A model generated the notes under the pieces. The model was not told the origin of the DNA. It saw nothing but the letters and a program-made list of their open reading frames with translations, and did not search any database. DNA of 64,000 nt from Gambelia wislizenii (Eukaryota; Chordata; Lepidosauria; Squamata; Crotaphytidae): NCBI GenBank assembly GCA_030847615.1, contig JAUMIR010000003.1, positions 288,356,265 through 288,420,264 on the forward strand. The letters are read 5' to 3'. Of this stretch, positions 11,556-22,409 are shown piece by piece; position 1 is the stretch's first letter; every line of letters begins with the position of its first letter. The translations under genes were made by a program, and so were the position numbers.

Positions 11556-13861
11556 ATGTCTGGCAAAGGAGGTTTCAAGCGCTGTGTTATTTGTCAAGCA
11601 AAACTTCCAGCTGCGGATGGTCATTCTCATTCCTGCTGTTTAATCTGTTTGGGAGAGGCTCACAATGTCGACACATGTGTCTATTGTAAGGCGTTCACAC
11701 CGCAGGCCCGAAAACATAGGCTCTCGCGCCTGAAGTCCTTTCTCTATGAGAAGGCCTTGCTCCCTGCCTCTGCTCCAGCCTCTGCCTCTGTTTTGGCTCC
11801 CCCCTCCGAGCCTTGAGGCCGTGAACGATCTCGGTCCCCTCTGTCTACTGGACAAAAATGTCGTTGGTCCCGAAGTCCATCTAGGCGCCGCTCCACCGCG
11901 TCTGATCCCGAGGCTCTCCATTCCTCCCTTCGATGTGCATCGTCGGATTTGACTCGGGACCATTCGACACTGGTTCGAGAGCCAGACCCTTCGACATCCA
12001 AGGATGCCGCTCGAGAGAAGACTCCGTCCACTACTGAAGCCCGTCCATCTGCTTATTCTGCTTCTTCCTCTCAACCACAGAAGAAAAAGAGGAAGGAGAA
12101 GCATTTGTCCAAGCACGACGCTGGCAAATCTAAAGAGAAGACCAAAAAATCTAAGCCTGGGGAGCATGCGGTCCCGGAGATTCCTTCTCGCCGGTCATCG
12201 GAGGTCGAGGATACCTTTGTATGCCCACTGCCAGTAACCACCACTGTGGAGCCTGAGTCTCGACGTTCACGTACCCCGTAGGGCTCAGTAGAGGTTGTGA
12301 CAGTTGAGCTCCCGCCTGCTTCTGATATCGTGAGACCCCCTGTGCACCTTGAGATATCCCCGGCTCTGATCGTGTCAAGGGCTCAATTACTGGAGGGTCA
12401 TTCTTCGGATGTGGAGGTTGAGGTGATAGAATCCGAAGATGTGCCTCGAGGTCATGTACCTGCCATCAGAGATGATATCCTGACTTACTCTGCCTATGAT
12501 CTGGCCCGATCCATCTGCAGGGCAGGTTTCGGGTCACCTACCGGTTCGCAGATTTTCACCCTGAGGGGTGAGGTCCTTCACACCACGATTATGGGCCGCT
12601 CGATTGCTCGGTCCCCACGTCCTGTTAGTATGGAAGTTGCGATGAAGAAGGACACCGTGGTCCAGGTCTCTCCGCCTGAGCACCGTCCTCTGCCTCGAAC
12701 CCCTCTGACTCTGCAGCCTCGTTCCCCCACACCGGCACGGGCCCGTAGTCCCTCACCAGATGAGTCAACTTCATCCTCTGCCATGTCTTGGGAACTTTAC
12801 ATACCCTGTCTACCTTCTCCAAAGGCTGAGCTGATGGAAGATGATTTGGCCTCTCCAACCGATGACGTTCGTGCCTTCGGGGAGCAGATGGTTCGGATGT
12901 CACATGCCCTGGATCTGAAACTAGAAGAGCGAGCGGCTGATCCCGTGGATCCAATTTTCCAAGGGATCCAGTCGAAGGCGCCCCCATCGGCTACCATCCC
13001 GGTACTGCTCTCCCTGCTGAAAATCGCGCAGGGGTCCTGGGAAAACCCATCGTCCATACAGTCGACGTCTAGGAAAATAGACCAACTGTACCGAGTTGGT
13101 GGAGACCATGTTGACTGGCTCCATAACCACCCTAGGCCAAACTCTGTGGTTGTCGAGGTCGCCCAGAATAAAAAGCAGCACCGACCTCTGTCATCTCCAC
13201 CAAACCCAGAGGGCAGAAAATTGGACATCGTCGGGAAGAAAATCTACTCAGCCACCGGCCTGAGCTTCAGTGTGGCGAATTACTCCGCTTGCATGGGAGC
13301 GTATCAGCAGGTCCTGTGAGAGAGAATGAGCCACCTAATACAGGACCTCCTGGAGGAGCGACGTTGGATGGCTGAAGCCATTCAGTCTGAGGCCCTGTCC
13401 CTTGCATGGTTGCAAATGAACTTGGCTCGGCAAGTGGCAGACTGCGCAGCAAAAACCATCGCTGGTTCCATTGCGCTGCGTCAACATGCATGTTTACGCT
13501 TCTTGGTCCTTACACTGCAAGCATCACCCACCATTGAGGATCTTCCCTTCGATGAATTGGGCTTGTTTAATGAGTCAACCGATGAAAAACTCGAGTTTCC
13601 CCAAAAGATGAGGACCACTGCCAGGAAAAATGGTATGGTCTCCACTTCCACCTCCCAGTACCATCCTAAAAGCAGATATTCCTAGCAAGCCCCATCGTAT
13701 GGCCAACAGTTCCGACGAAGGTACGCTGGCCAGACCTTTCGTCGGTCCCGGTTTGCTCCCTCTACCTCTCTGGCCTCAACGGTGAGGAGCCAGGGCTCAA
13801 GTCCCAGATACCGCCAACCGTCCCGACAGAGATCCAGGGATCAGGGCCGAAAGAAATTTTA
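11556..13861 (+). pseudogene. DIRS-A1 gag-like gene, broken
   Basis: The start ATG at 11556 opens MSGKGGFKRCVICQAKLP, followed by a cysteine/histidine cluster (CVIC ... H ... CCLICLGEAH ... C.YC). From memory this zinc-binding-like N-terminus is typical of vertebrate DIRS gag proteins. It is followed by a Ser/Pro/Lys-rich middle and an Arg-rich tail near 13690-13860. The frame is interrupted by stops at about 11816, 12281, 13319 and 13685, so no full protein can be made. The homologous gene in A2 is broken at partly different places. RNA or nucleoprotein packaging is the presumed original role (family inference). Confidence 0.8.
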
Positions 13862-13965
13862 ACTCCCCTGTTGATGCTTTTTCTGTTTTTCCTTAGACAC
13901 CTCTCTTCGGGGACCGACTGTCCAACTTCTGAGAAGCTTGGTCTTCTATAACATCAGACTGCTGG

Positions 13966-14960
13966 GTGCTTCAAATCATCCAGACCAGCTATTGGATCGA
14001 GTTCGACACTCTACCTCCGAAGGGACGGGTTCGATCAACACCACCCTCCCCTCCCCTCCTCGAGGAGGTGCAGACCCTGTTGCAGAAAGGGGCCATCGAA
14101 CCTGTCGACCCTGACCTTCACCACCTCTGCTTCTTCTCGAGGTACTTTCTGGTGACCAAGAAGGATGGCGGTCTGTGGCCGATTCTCTATCTCCGTGGGA
14201 TGAACAAGTACATAGCCCCAAAGAAATTCAGAATGGTCACCCTGGCCTCCATCCTCCTGCTCCTGAAACGGAACAACTGGTTCGTCTCCATAGACCTGAA
14301 GGACGCCTATTTCCACAGGCGCTTCCTTGCATTTCAAGTCAGGACCGAAGCCTAATTCAAAGTGCTTCCTTTTGGCCTCTCCACTTCTCCTCGAGTCATT
14401 ACGAAGTGCATGGCAGTAGTGGCGGCTTTCCTTCGGCAGCAGGGCGTTGTGGTCTTCCCCTACATCGACGACTGGCTGATTGTGGCAGAGTCTCGACATT
14501 AGCTCTAACTCGATGTTGGCCTCACCTTAGATGCCTTAGACTACCTGGGACTTGTTTTCAACATCGAGAAGTCTCAGCTTCAGTCAGCTCAAGTGATCCA
14601 ATTCATTGGAGCTCGTCTAGATTCTGTAACTGCAGTGGCATACCTACCTCAAGACTGCTTCAACACCCTTCGGTCCCTGATCCATACCTGCCGTCGGTCC
14701 TGAAGGCTCCCTGCTCATTCAGTGACTGTTCCCAGGCAATGTCCTCTCAGGCATGCCCTTCAAAATCCACTTCTTTGACAACAGATGCCTCGATGCAGGG
14801 CTGGGGAGCGCACATCGAGTCCTACGAGATTCGGGGCTCTTGGACCACTGAAGAGAGGGCTCTCCATATAAACGTCCTGGAACTGCTCGCCGTCCAGAAA
14901 GCATTACGAGCCTTCGAATCCGTGGTAAGGGGCAAGACTGTACTAGTACTGACAGACAAC
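13966..14960 (+). pseudogene. DIRS-A1 reverse transcriptase/RNase H, broken
   Basis: The frame at 13966-14355 encodes LQIIQTSYWIEFDTLPP, then LLQKGAIEPVDPDLHHL, FLVTKKDGG and FVSIDLKDAYFHRRFLAF, which are RT domains of DIRS type. The six or seven residues normally between FH and RR (HIGIHPV in A2) are deleted, and a stop follows at 14353-14355. The YIDD catalytic box survives downstream at about 14461 in another stretch. A deletion near 14725 removes the linker to RNase H. RNase H-like residues (TTDASMQGWGAH, INVLELLAVQKAL, LVLTDN) follow. Not functional. Confidence 0.85.
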
Positions 14961-14984
14961 ACGTTGGTTTGCCGACCGTCTGAA

Positions 14985-15580
14985 CATTTGGCTTCTACTG
15001 ATCTGCGACTCCTATCCTGGAAGACTGCCTTCCTTGTGGCCATCACTTTGGCGCACTGGGCTGGTGAGTTCTGTGACTTGAGGTCTGATCCTCCATACAC
15101 TGCTTTCCAGAAACACAAAGTTGTGCTCCGTCCCGACATCTCCTCCCTTCCGAAGGTGGTGTCCAGCTTCCATCTCAACCAATCCATCACTCTCCCTGCT
15201 CTGATGCAGGACCCGAATTCTAATGCACCCTCCATCTCATGGATGTCAGGAGAGCTCTAGCTTTCTACATTCAATGGACTGCGTCCCACAGGAAGCTTGG
15301 AGAGCCCATTTCCTCTCAACGGCTATCGAAGTGGGTGACGTCAACCATTGCTCTCTGCTACGAACTGGCAAAGAAACCTCTGCCATCACGGATTCGAGGA
15401 CACTCTACGAGAGCTCTCTCTACTTCAACAGCTTTTCTCTCTGGAGTGCCTTTAGAGGACATTTGCAGAGCTGCAACCTGGTCATCACCTTTGACTTTTA
15501 TTTCTCACTATAGACTTGACTCTCGTTCTAGGAACGAGGCTGCCTTTGGGAAGGCTGTACTGTTATTGTCTATTCAGTGA
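14985..15580 (+). pseudogene. DIRS-A1 tyrosine recombinase remnant
   Basis: Only the C-terminal catalytic part remains, fused to RNase H by a deletion near 14970. The HxxR box (GHSTRAL) and the nucleophile region (SHYRLD) can be read at about 15397-15520. The first catalytic arginine, RRAGE in A2, is altered here to HWAGE at about 15051-15068. The frame is broken between 15260 and 15300. Confidence 0.8.
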
Positions 15581-15739
15581 GTGAGTGTTCGTGTTGCCAA
15601 GTCAGTTGATGTTTTCTTATAGTTTGATTAGTTTGCTTAAGAATGTGCTCTTAACATTTCAATATCAGGTTGTCTGTGTGTGGTGGTATCGTGGGTGTCT
15701 GACATGCCCTCCTCCAAAAGTGAAGCTTGCCAGTCTACA

Positions 15740-15835
15740 CCCAGCTGTGTAATTCACAGAGACCATGAAGAAGATGGACAGGTTGCTTACCTGTAACCAT
15801 AGATCTTCGAGTGGTCTTCTGTGAATTCACACAGA
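15740..15835 (+). repeat. DIRS-A1 internal complementary region (ICR)
   Basis: The first part (15740-15778) is the reverse complement of the left terminus around 11089-11130. The second part (15779-15835) is the reverse complement of the right terminus at 16060-16118. It is therefore an antisense copy of the joined ends, as expected for the DIRS replication model, in which the ICR templates circularisation of the cDNA (established for DIRS-1). Confidence 0.9.
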
Positions 15836-15918
15836 CCCGCCCATCCTCCCCTCTATGCCCTATTACATCATATAAACATGCTTAATGTTCCTGATGCTGC
15901 TGGTTGTGGCATCATTCA

Positions 15919-16073
15919 AGGAACTGAGGGGATTTAGGCGGGAAGCCCTTATAAGGGACCGTTAGGATGGGCAGAGTTACCGCCAAAAATGTATCAAACC
16001 ACATTCTGCCTAGCGATTCTAGAAGGTTCCAAAGCTCTGCGCAGGCGCAGGAGTAACCCAGCTGTGTGAATTC
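15919..16073 (-). repeat. DIRS-A1 right inverted terminal repeat
   Basis: Reverse complement of 11103-11263. The terminal 47 bases beyond it (16074-16120) are specific to the right end and pair with the ICR. Confidence 0.9.
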
Positions 16074-16329
16074 ACAGAAGACCACTCGAAGATCTATGGT
16101 TACAGGCAAGCAACCTGTCCTTCTTTGCTAATAATTTTGATGTGTTTGAGTGATAGGTGAGTGAATAAGAAACTAGTCTGATAGTGAAGCAGGAGGTATT
16201 GATACCATTGTTGGTGCAGTTGTGCTTGTTGGACGTGAGAACCATGGCTGCCCCTGCATTTTAAAAGGAGTGAAAGATGTATGGTCAGTGATAGATCATT
16301 CTAGTAGAGTAACTCTAGTTGAACTATAT

Positions 16330-16662
16330 CTACAGGAGATTGGTTCCAAGCCACCCCCCCCATGATACCAAAATCCACAGATGGTCAAGCCCCTTATATA
16401 AAATATAAATAAAATGCCCAACAAACCAGGTACAAGTTGGATTATGTCAATGAGCTGTGAACAGCCCACTGCCAATTACTCCAGCAACTGCAGGTACTGC
16501 AAAGCCAAGAAACAGCAAGGACCATGCCACCACTTTCCCGGCTCTCCTTCAGCAGTTTAACTCCTTCAGTCTCCAGCACTGAAGAGCAAGTGGTGGGGTA
16601 ACAGATCCATGGTTGGTTTAATTTGCAGATGCGGAACCCATGGATACAGAGGGCCAATTGTA
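16330..16662. mobile_element. Tigger-like MITE (T3), diverged
   Basis: The left end 'tacaggagattggttccaag' and the right part 'gcggaacccatggatacaga' plus GGGCCAATTGTA match the family layout. The interior is longer than in T1/T2 (about 333 bp) and holds unrelated sequence. Its right end lies about 220 bp upstream of the APP exon. Confidence 0.65.
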
Positions 16663-16881
16663 TGTTGCACTACATTGGTATTCAGTATAAGTATTGTGTA
16701 ATGTAACTCCATTGGCAAATATTTATGCTACTCTGAAGATTTTGGTAGGATTTCGGCCAGCAATGTAATTAATCGATTGTTATATGTTGGAATGTTGCCA
16801 AGTTTTCAGAGATACCTGTAATTATAGTGTTTAGTATATCTTTCTTTCATTTCACTGTATTCTTTGTGTTTTGAATAACAG

Positions 16882-17011
16882 GTTTACCCTGAACTGCAAA
16901 TTACCAATGTTGTGGAAGCCAATCAGCCTGTAACAATCCAGAATTGGTGCAAACGGGGATGGAAACAATGCAGGAGTCACCCTCACATTGTAGTTCCCTA
17001 TAGGTGCTTAG
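16882..17011 (+). CDS. APP: APP exon 3 (amyloid precursor protein, heparin-binding/copper-adjacent part of E1)
   Basis: Translated from its first base, this 130-bp exon gives [17 protein letters not shown], then [21 protein letters not shown] and PYRCL plus one extra base. This is the growth-factor-like part of the E1 domain of APP, which in vertebrates binds heparin through the NWCKRG-KQC loop. All three cysteines of this segment are kept. The acceptor is TTTTGAATAACAG and the donor is G|GTAAGTATA. From memory, 130 bp and phase 0 to phase 1 match human APP exon 3. APLP2 differs in the TIQNWCKRG stretch, so APP is favoured over the paralogue. APP is a single-pass membrane protein of the secretory pathway and neurons; only 43 residues lie in the window. 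Confidence 0.96.
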
Positions 17012-17832
17012 GTAAGTATAATCAGGTACTCTGTGAGTATATGCCATGACTGTAATTGTATGCACTTACTGCCCATCGCTGTAAAATCAATTTGACAGTG
17101 AGTGAGCTGGCATTATTCTAAAAATATCAGGCAACTCCACCTTCACATTTTTATGTACTATATGGAAATATTACATGCTTGTGTGTGTGTATTTGTTAAT
17201 ATGAATATAACCATGTTCACATATTATAGGAATGATTTTAAAGTAAACGTGTGAGAACAATGCAGTCGCTTCCTCTTCCCTTGTTGTCACTCTCGTTATG
17301 TGGACATTGAGAGTCATAAGATGAGTCTCCTCTGTGTCTGAGGGGTCTCCATGCAATTAAGAATGCTGAAGAGAAACGATGGAAGAAGTGAGGGTAACAT
17401 GCTAACATCCTCATCTGTAATCTGCCTGAATAGAGTTTATGTGTGAATTTGTCTTCCAACTGTTGATAAGACACTTTCATTGTAGATTTGTACAGTAAGT
17501 AGCATAAACTTGTTGTACAGCGTTGACACTAGTCAGGCGGGACACAAAGTGCTCAGATGAAACACATCCCATCGACAAATGCTACAGTGATAGATATGTG
17601 AGCAGGTGGAACAGTTGTGTTTTCTCAGCAGGCCAGTATTGTAGCTTGAATGTGGTGAAAATTTGACACTCCTGGACACAGATTTCTTGGGTTCTATATA
17701 ACAGCTGAGGAAGAATTGTGTGCCTAGTTTAAGAATAGAAATGGTGTGAAAATACTTGTCTTCTCCCTGGTAGGTTTTGCTGTTAATTTCTCTCAAGTGT
17801 TGAGGAACAGACAGGATGTATGTTCAGTTATT

Positions 17833-17932
17833 CTGTAGTCCACTGCTGATTTGACAAGCCCATGGAGTCCACTGCTGATTTGCTGTAGTCCACTGCTGAT
17901 TTGACAAGCCCATGGAGGCCAAGAAGTTAATG
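17833..17932 (+). repeat. 50-bp local tandem duplication
   Basis: A stretch beginning 'ctgtagtccactgctgattt' starts at 17833 and again at 17883; part of it ('tccactgctgattt') occurs a third time between them. Confidence 0.85.
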
Positions 17933-20904
17933 ACCAGAGCTTTCTTTTGTCCCATGTGAGTCCAATTAACATGTTCCAGTTTCCTGTTCAGAATAAGAGA
18001 CGTGGTTTTGCTAAATATTCATGCCATCTAGAGTCATCTCTGGCTTCTTCAGTAGTTACAGTGCTCCTGGCCTAATATCAGTCCACTATGCCATTTTGTG
18101 GGAGCTAAATTTCTTCCAGAGCTGGGACTGCTTTAGATTTAAGCTGGTGTAGCTTTACCTGAAGAGCTGTCTCTTGTAGCCAGCACATGCTAAGCTTCTG
18201 CTGATTTGTAAATCTAGTCTTTATCCATTTTCTACAGTGGGTCAGTGTAGCAAGACTCAGTCTCTTCTCACAGTCTAATAAGGTGGATATCCATGAATGT
18301 GACATCACATGGTGCTTAAGATTTTACAATGAAAATTGGGAAACAAACCCTCCTTGATATTATAGTACAATAGAAACTTCAGATTACAACTTTGAAGATG
18401 TGTGGCTAATGTACTTGAAACTGGGCTGCCAATTTAATTGGTATTTGATCCCAATTTGGTCTGTTTAGGATTGAAGGATTCTATAGAATGGAAAGAATTT
18501 TAGGACCTGTTTTAACAATTTTGTAGATTTTGAAAAGACTTTACTAAAATATATTTGTTTTGTTTAGAAATGAGTTTAAGGAAACAAAGCAAAAAGTACT
18601 GCCTAAGCTCTTCGTGTTCCTAAAATTAGCATTGCATCTGGATTATGTGCCCAGGGCTGGACTTAGGAAACCTGGATTTTGATTCTTGAGGGAATGACAC
18701 TGAACAAGAGATAATTATTGAAGAAGAAATAATCTCTCATCCATTCATTGTGTAGACTTCTTTTAAGTATATGATTTTTTAGTTTTAAATTCTATAAAAA
18801 TTCTTAGCAAGACCTGTTGTTGACAGAGCCTCAGCCCATGCTAGTTCAGCTTTTATTTGGCACTGTATTTCAGCCTAGTAAAAATATGTTCTGGGATATA
18901 ACGGATATAAATCAGTACCTGGAGGATTTACTTGTCTTGTAGGTGGATGCAGTAGATTAGAAGATTTTCAGATATACCCAGAGGAGTTTTTCTTGCCTGT
19001 TGCTTCTTTGACCAGCATCTGATAATATTCTTCCTATATTCTTGACCAGAATCCAAGTTCCTTGAGTTCTTATTTGTGGTACCAAGACATAAGCATGGGA
19101 AGTATCATAGGATAAGAAGCTATTTTTTTGTTGACTGTATAGCCATAATGCCCTTTCTTTTGCTAGTAGGTGAATTCTGTGATTGTGACATAGTAGTATA
19201 GGATGGTGTGATGGAGATGATGTTATCTCTTTTGGAAAGAATGTGTGAATTTAAAATACAATGATGAATGTGGTAATTAAAAGTCAAAAGGAGTAGTTTC
19301 ATGAAATAAAATATATTTATTTAAGCAAACAATATATATTAGAGCTACATTGATTCAGTTGCTACTGTTTCTAAAATACTGACAAACAAGATATAATTAC
19401 AGTTTTTACCTGGCAAATAGAATGGTGAATAGTTAATGTTCTAATCCTTACTGTCTTAACTGTGAAGGGGAAACTTGCTCAGTTTTTGGTTTTCAGATTG
19501 AAGACAGCAGTTCATTTAACAACACCACATTGTCAGCCTAGATGTCAGTTTTCTGTCTGAGTAGTCTGACACTTTGCCTTTTATAGTAGTTTTGGAAAAT
19601 CTACCTAGCAACAGCATATAATAATATATAGCAAATCATGGGAAGGTACTGGAGCTATATTAGCCAACCATGAAGCAGCAGTCATCAAGTCAAAATGGAA
19701 AATTACCAAGCAAGCACCACATAAAAACTTTTTGTGTTGAACCTTTTCCTGTGTTTCAGATTGTTGTTGTTATTAGTAGAAAGCCCAGTTACTGAATGAT
19801 AGGGTCACAGTGTTCTGGTCATGTTTAATCTGCTTTTCTTTCCTTGAGATTCATAAGAGCTCGATAACTCTGCAGCTTCTCAATCCTTCCTTGATTCAGA
19901 ATACATTTTCTTTAGCATGATTGTACCTTACTTTGGCCTTATGGTCAACCACTGACATTTCCCTTAGTCATCCCTTTGATCCTTCACCCTACCAAATTTG
20001 ATCCCTCACCCTGCCAAGTTCCCCACCAAGCTTTACCTTGAGTTCATAAGTATGGGCTGGTGTCACCCCTCCCCCTGACAGTGTCCCCTGGTGAAGTTTG
20101 GCCTCTCTGCACCCCCCCTTAGTGCCGCCACTGGACTCATAGGCTTGGTGTGCTTGCTTGGCATGTATGATGATTTAGACATCTCAGTGATGACTTTTCT
20201 TCTCGAAGTCTCACCTCCAATCCAGTAACCAACACTTAAGACCCAGCTTTCCACTCATTCTTGGACTTCCAACTCTCCTGAGGACTACTACAAATGGAAC
20301 CTTTATTTACATGCTGTCATAAATCGATGTGTGGAATGGTAAATTGATGCTCACAAGACCATCTTCCACAATGGGGGAGTATCAGATCTTTCTAGTACCT
20401 GAACTACAATGTGACTCGTCTTTTCTACAGAGGCTGATGGTTGAGCAAGGATAACTGGGACAGCTCTGATTGAGCTGTGGATTCCATAAATACTCTCACA
20501 CTGCTGCCGTTTCAGAAGAAGGCATGACACATGCATAGATCCTCTTCAAGACTCATATTTTTCAGTGTTTAATTTCATGGCCTGCTGCTGTCCGTTTACT
20601 TCTTCCTTTTGTCTTCAGCCTTCCTCACACAGCCTGGTATCTTCTTCAGCTTCTATCTACTCACTGTCCCAATAGCCTTTTCCCCCAAACCAGTGGCCAG
20701 ACATGTCTGTCCAGGAATCCAACACTGTCCTAGCAGAACAGCCTACACCAGTCAGCTCTTACAAATGTTCTTGATTCCCCAAACAGATTTGTGCAATGTA
20801 GATCTCCTCTACCACTATAAAGACTTGAAACTGGAAAAATAGCCCCTCACTCTCACGGTTAAAGGACAATAACAGTCAAAACAGCTAACCACCTCTTGTT
20901 ACAT
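17933..20904. other. Intronic sequence without recognised gene
   Basis: No exon, RNA gene or confident mobile element. A minus-strand stretch around 18105-18308 contains CWLQETAL, faintly like an L1 endonuclease motif, but the rest does not follow, so I do not call it. Confidence 0.4.
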
Positions 20905-21085
20905 GCCTTCAAGTTAAGTTTGATGTAAGACAACCCTAGTACACGTTGTTCATGGCAAGATTTCTTCAGAGGAGGTTTGCTTTTGCCTTCGTTTAGGACT
21001 GAGAGTGTGTGACCTGTCTGAAGTCATCCAGTGTGTATCATGGTTGAGCAGGGAGTCCAGCCCTGGGTTCTGCCCTATGAACAAT
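20905..21085 (-). mobile_element. MIR-like tRNA-derived SINE (S2)
   Basis: Same landmarks as S1 and S3: 'tgccttcaagtta', 'ttcagaggaggtttgctttt', 'gactgagagtgtgtgacctg' and 'gagcagggagtccagccctg'. The tRNA-like head lies on the minus strand at the right end. Confidence 0.7.
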
Positions 21086-21949
21086 GTACATTTATGGCAC
21101 TCAAGACTCAGTTTAAAACACTTTATTTTTGTTTTATGCATGTTTAATTCTATCGGTACTTAATTTGCCCACAAGTAACTTAAAACATTTATGCACGTTT
21201 TGCCACCCATCATGTCCATCCTTTACAGGGAGTATACTCTAACAGAAATTGTTCTCTGAACACATTTAGTAGATTGAACTTTGTTTTTGGTTCAAGAGTC
21301 ACTAGAGTGCAATGAATCAGTTTATCCAGGTAGGTGCTTGTCTTTCCATAGGGCTGGGAATTATTATTTGACTAGCAGAAATACGTCTGCTCTCATACCA
21401 AGTATATTCATGATCCATTGTTCTGCTGGCCTTTAGCATTGCCCTTGTGGGATTTGCTGTAGCAAACCGCTTCAACACTTGGCTGATTCTTTAGCTTTTT
21501 TCTAGTGCAATGGCTTATCTGGTATGACAGGCAGGTTGCGTGTAGCAAATGCTCCCGCCATATTGATTGAGTTTATTAGATTACAGGCCTTGCTTTGAGT
21601 TAATGTGACTAAAGCATGCAAAGTAGAAATAATTCAAATAGCATTAAATCAAAACCTGTTATCTGTAAAACTCTTACACTAATTCTGTGGATATTTAAAC
21701 TTATCAATGAGGAAATAAGAGATCCTAACTTGCATTAATGAAGAGAAATACTGCCTTTCTATTACTTTATATCTGGAATTAGCGAATCTATAATTCTGAG
21801 CATAATTTTGTGTTCAGTCTGATTGTATTTTCCAAAAGACATTATTTTTTCTTTCAAAGTTCAGTAAATTTGGTTATTAAAGATTATGTGTTACGCTAAG
21901 ACAGTCATCTCATACCATTTCAGAAAACATAATAGAGAAATCCTATATG
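21086..21949. other. Intronic sequence without recognised gene
   Basis: AT-rich; nothing recognisable. Confidence 0.4.
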
Positions 21950-21956
21950 TTCTTCA

Positions 21957-22120
21957 TGGTCTCTGTGAATCACACAGTTGGGTTACTCCTGTGCCTGTGC
22001 AGAGCTTCGGAACCTTCTAGAATCGCTAGGCAGAATGTGCTTTGACATATTTTTGGCGGTAACTCTGCCCATTCTAACGGTCCCTTATAAGGGCTTCCCG
22101 CCTAAATCCCCTTAGTTCCT
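21957..22120 (+). repeat. DIRS-A2 left inverted terminal repeat
   Basis: Reverse complement recurs at 27999-28157; contains the CCCTTATAAGGG palindrome at 22082-22093. Confidence 0.9.
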
Positions 22121-22409
22121 TTCTTTCCGCCGTGTTAGCAGCTTGAAGGAACCTCTGTTTGTTAGGTGTTTTTTCTCTCATCGATCTGGTTTGACTTGGC
22201 TTTGACTCTTTGACGACGATTTTCACTCTCCTACTGGTTTTGGTATTCGACTTCTGATCACTCTGGTTTTTGACCTATTTCTGGCTTTTGACTACGATTT
22301 TGGCTTACTCCTTCGGCTTTGGCATTACTTCAGATATCGTAACTGACCTCGGACTGGCTTTGACTACGATCACTTCCTTGTGATAATTATTATTATTATT
22401 GTGAGAACC

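Larger units (their letters stand above)
11089..16120 (+). mobile_element. DIRS-A1: DIRS-type tyrosine-recombinase retrotransposon, decayed
   Basis: A full-span element of about 5.0 kb with the diagnostic DIRS architecture. The left terminal repeat (about 11103-11263) is inverted at the right (about 15919-16073). An internal complementary region at 15740-15835 matches the left end in its first half and the right end in its second half. Order inside: leader, gag-like gene, RT/RNase H, recombinase. There are no LTRs and no integrase core. Compared with A2 (21950-28202) it lacks about 1 kb between RNase H and the recombinase and about 0.17 kb inside the RT-RNase H linker, and every gene has stops or frameshifts. 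It lies in the same orientation as APP, about 760 bp upstream of exon 3. Confidence 0.92.
1..16881 (+). other. APP: APP intron 2 (3' part, runs off left edge)
   Basis: The sequence upstream of the APP exon at 16882 has no other recognisable APP exon. I looked for exon 2 coding sequence (the segment ending ILQYCQE in the vertebrate protein) and did not see it, so the window starts inside intron 2. The intron ends in a T-rich tract and a CAG acceptor at 16879-16881. Its content is almost entirely repeats and decayed mobile elements, listed separately. The intron assignment follows from the exon identity and is not independently shown. Confidence 0.85.

Noticed and set aside
18105..18308. L1 endonuclease fragment on the minus strand (CWLQETAL)
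   Set aside because: Only one short motif matches and the neighbouring residues do not follow the L1 order.
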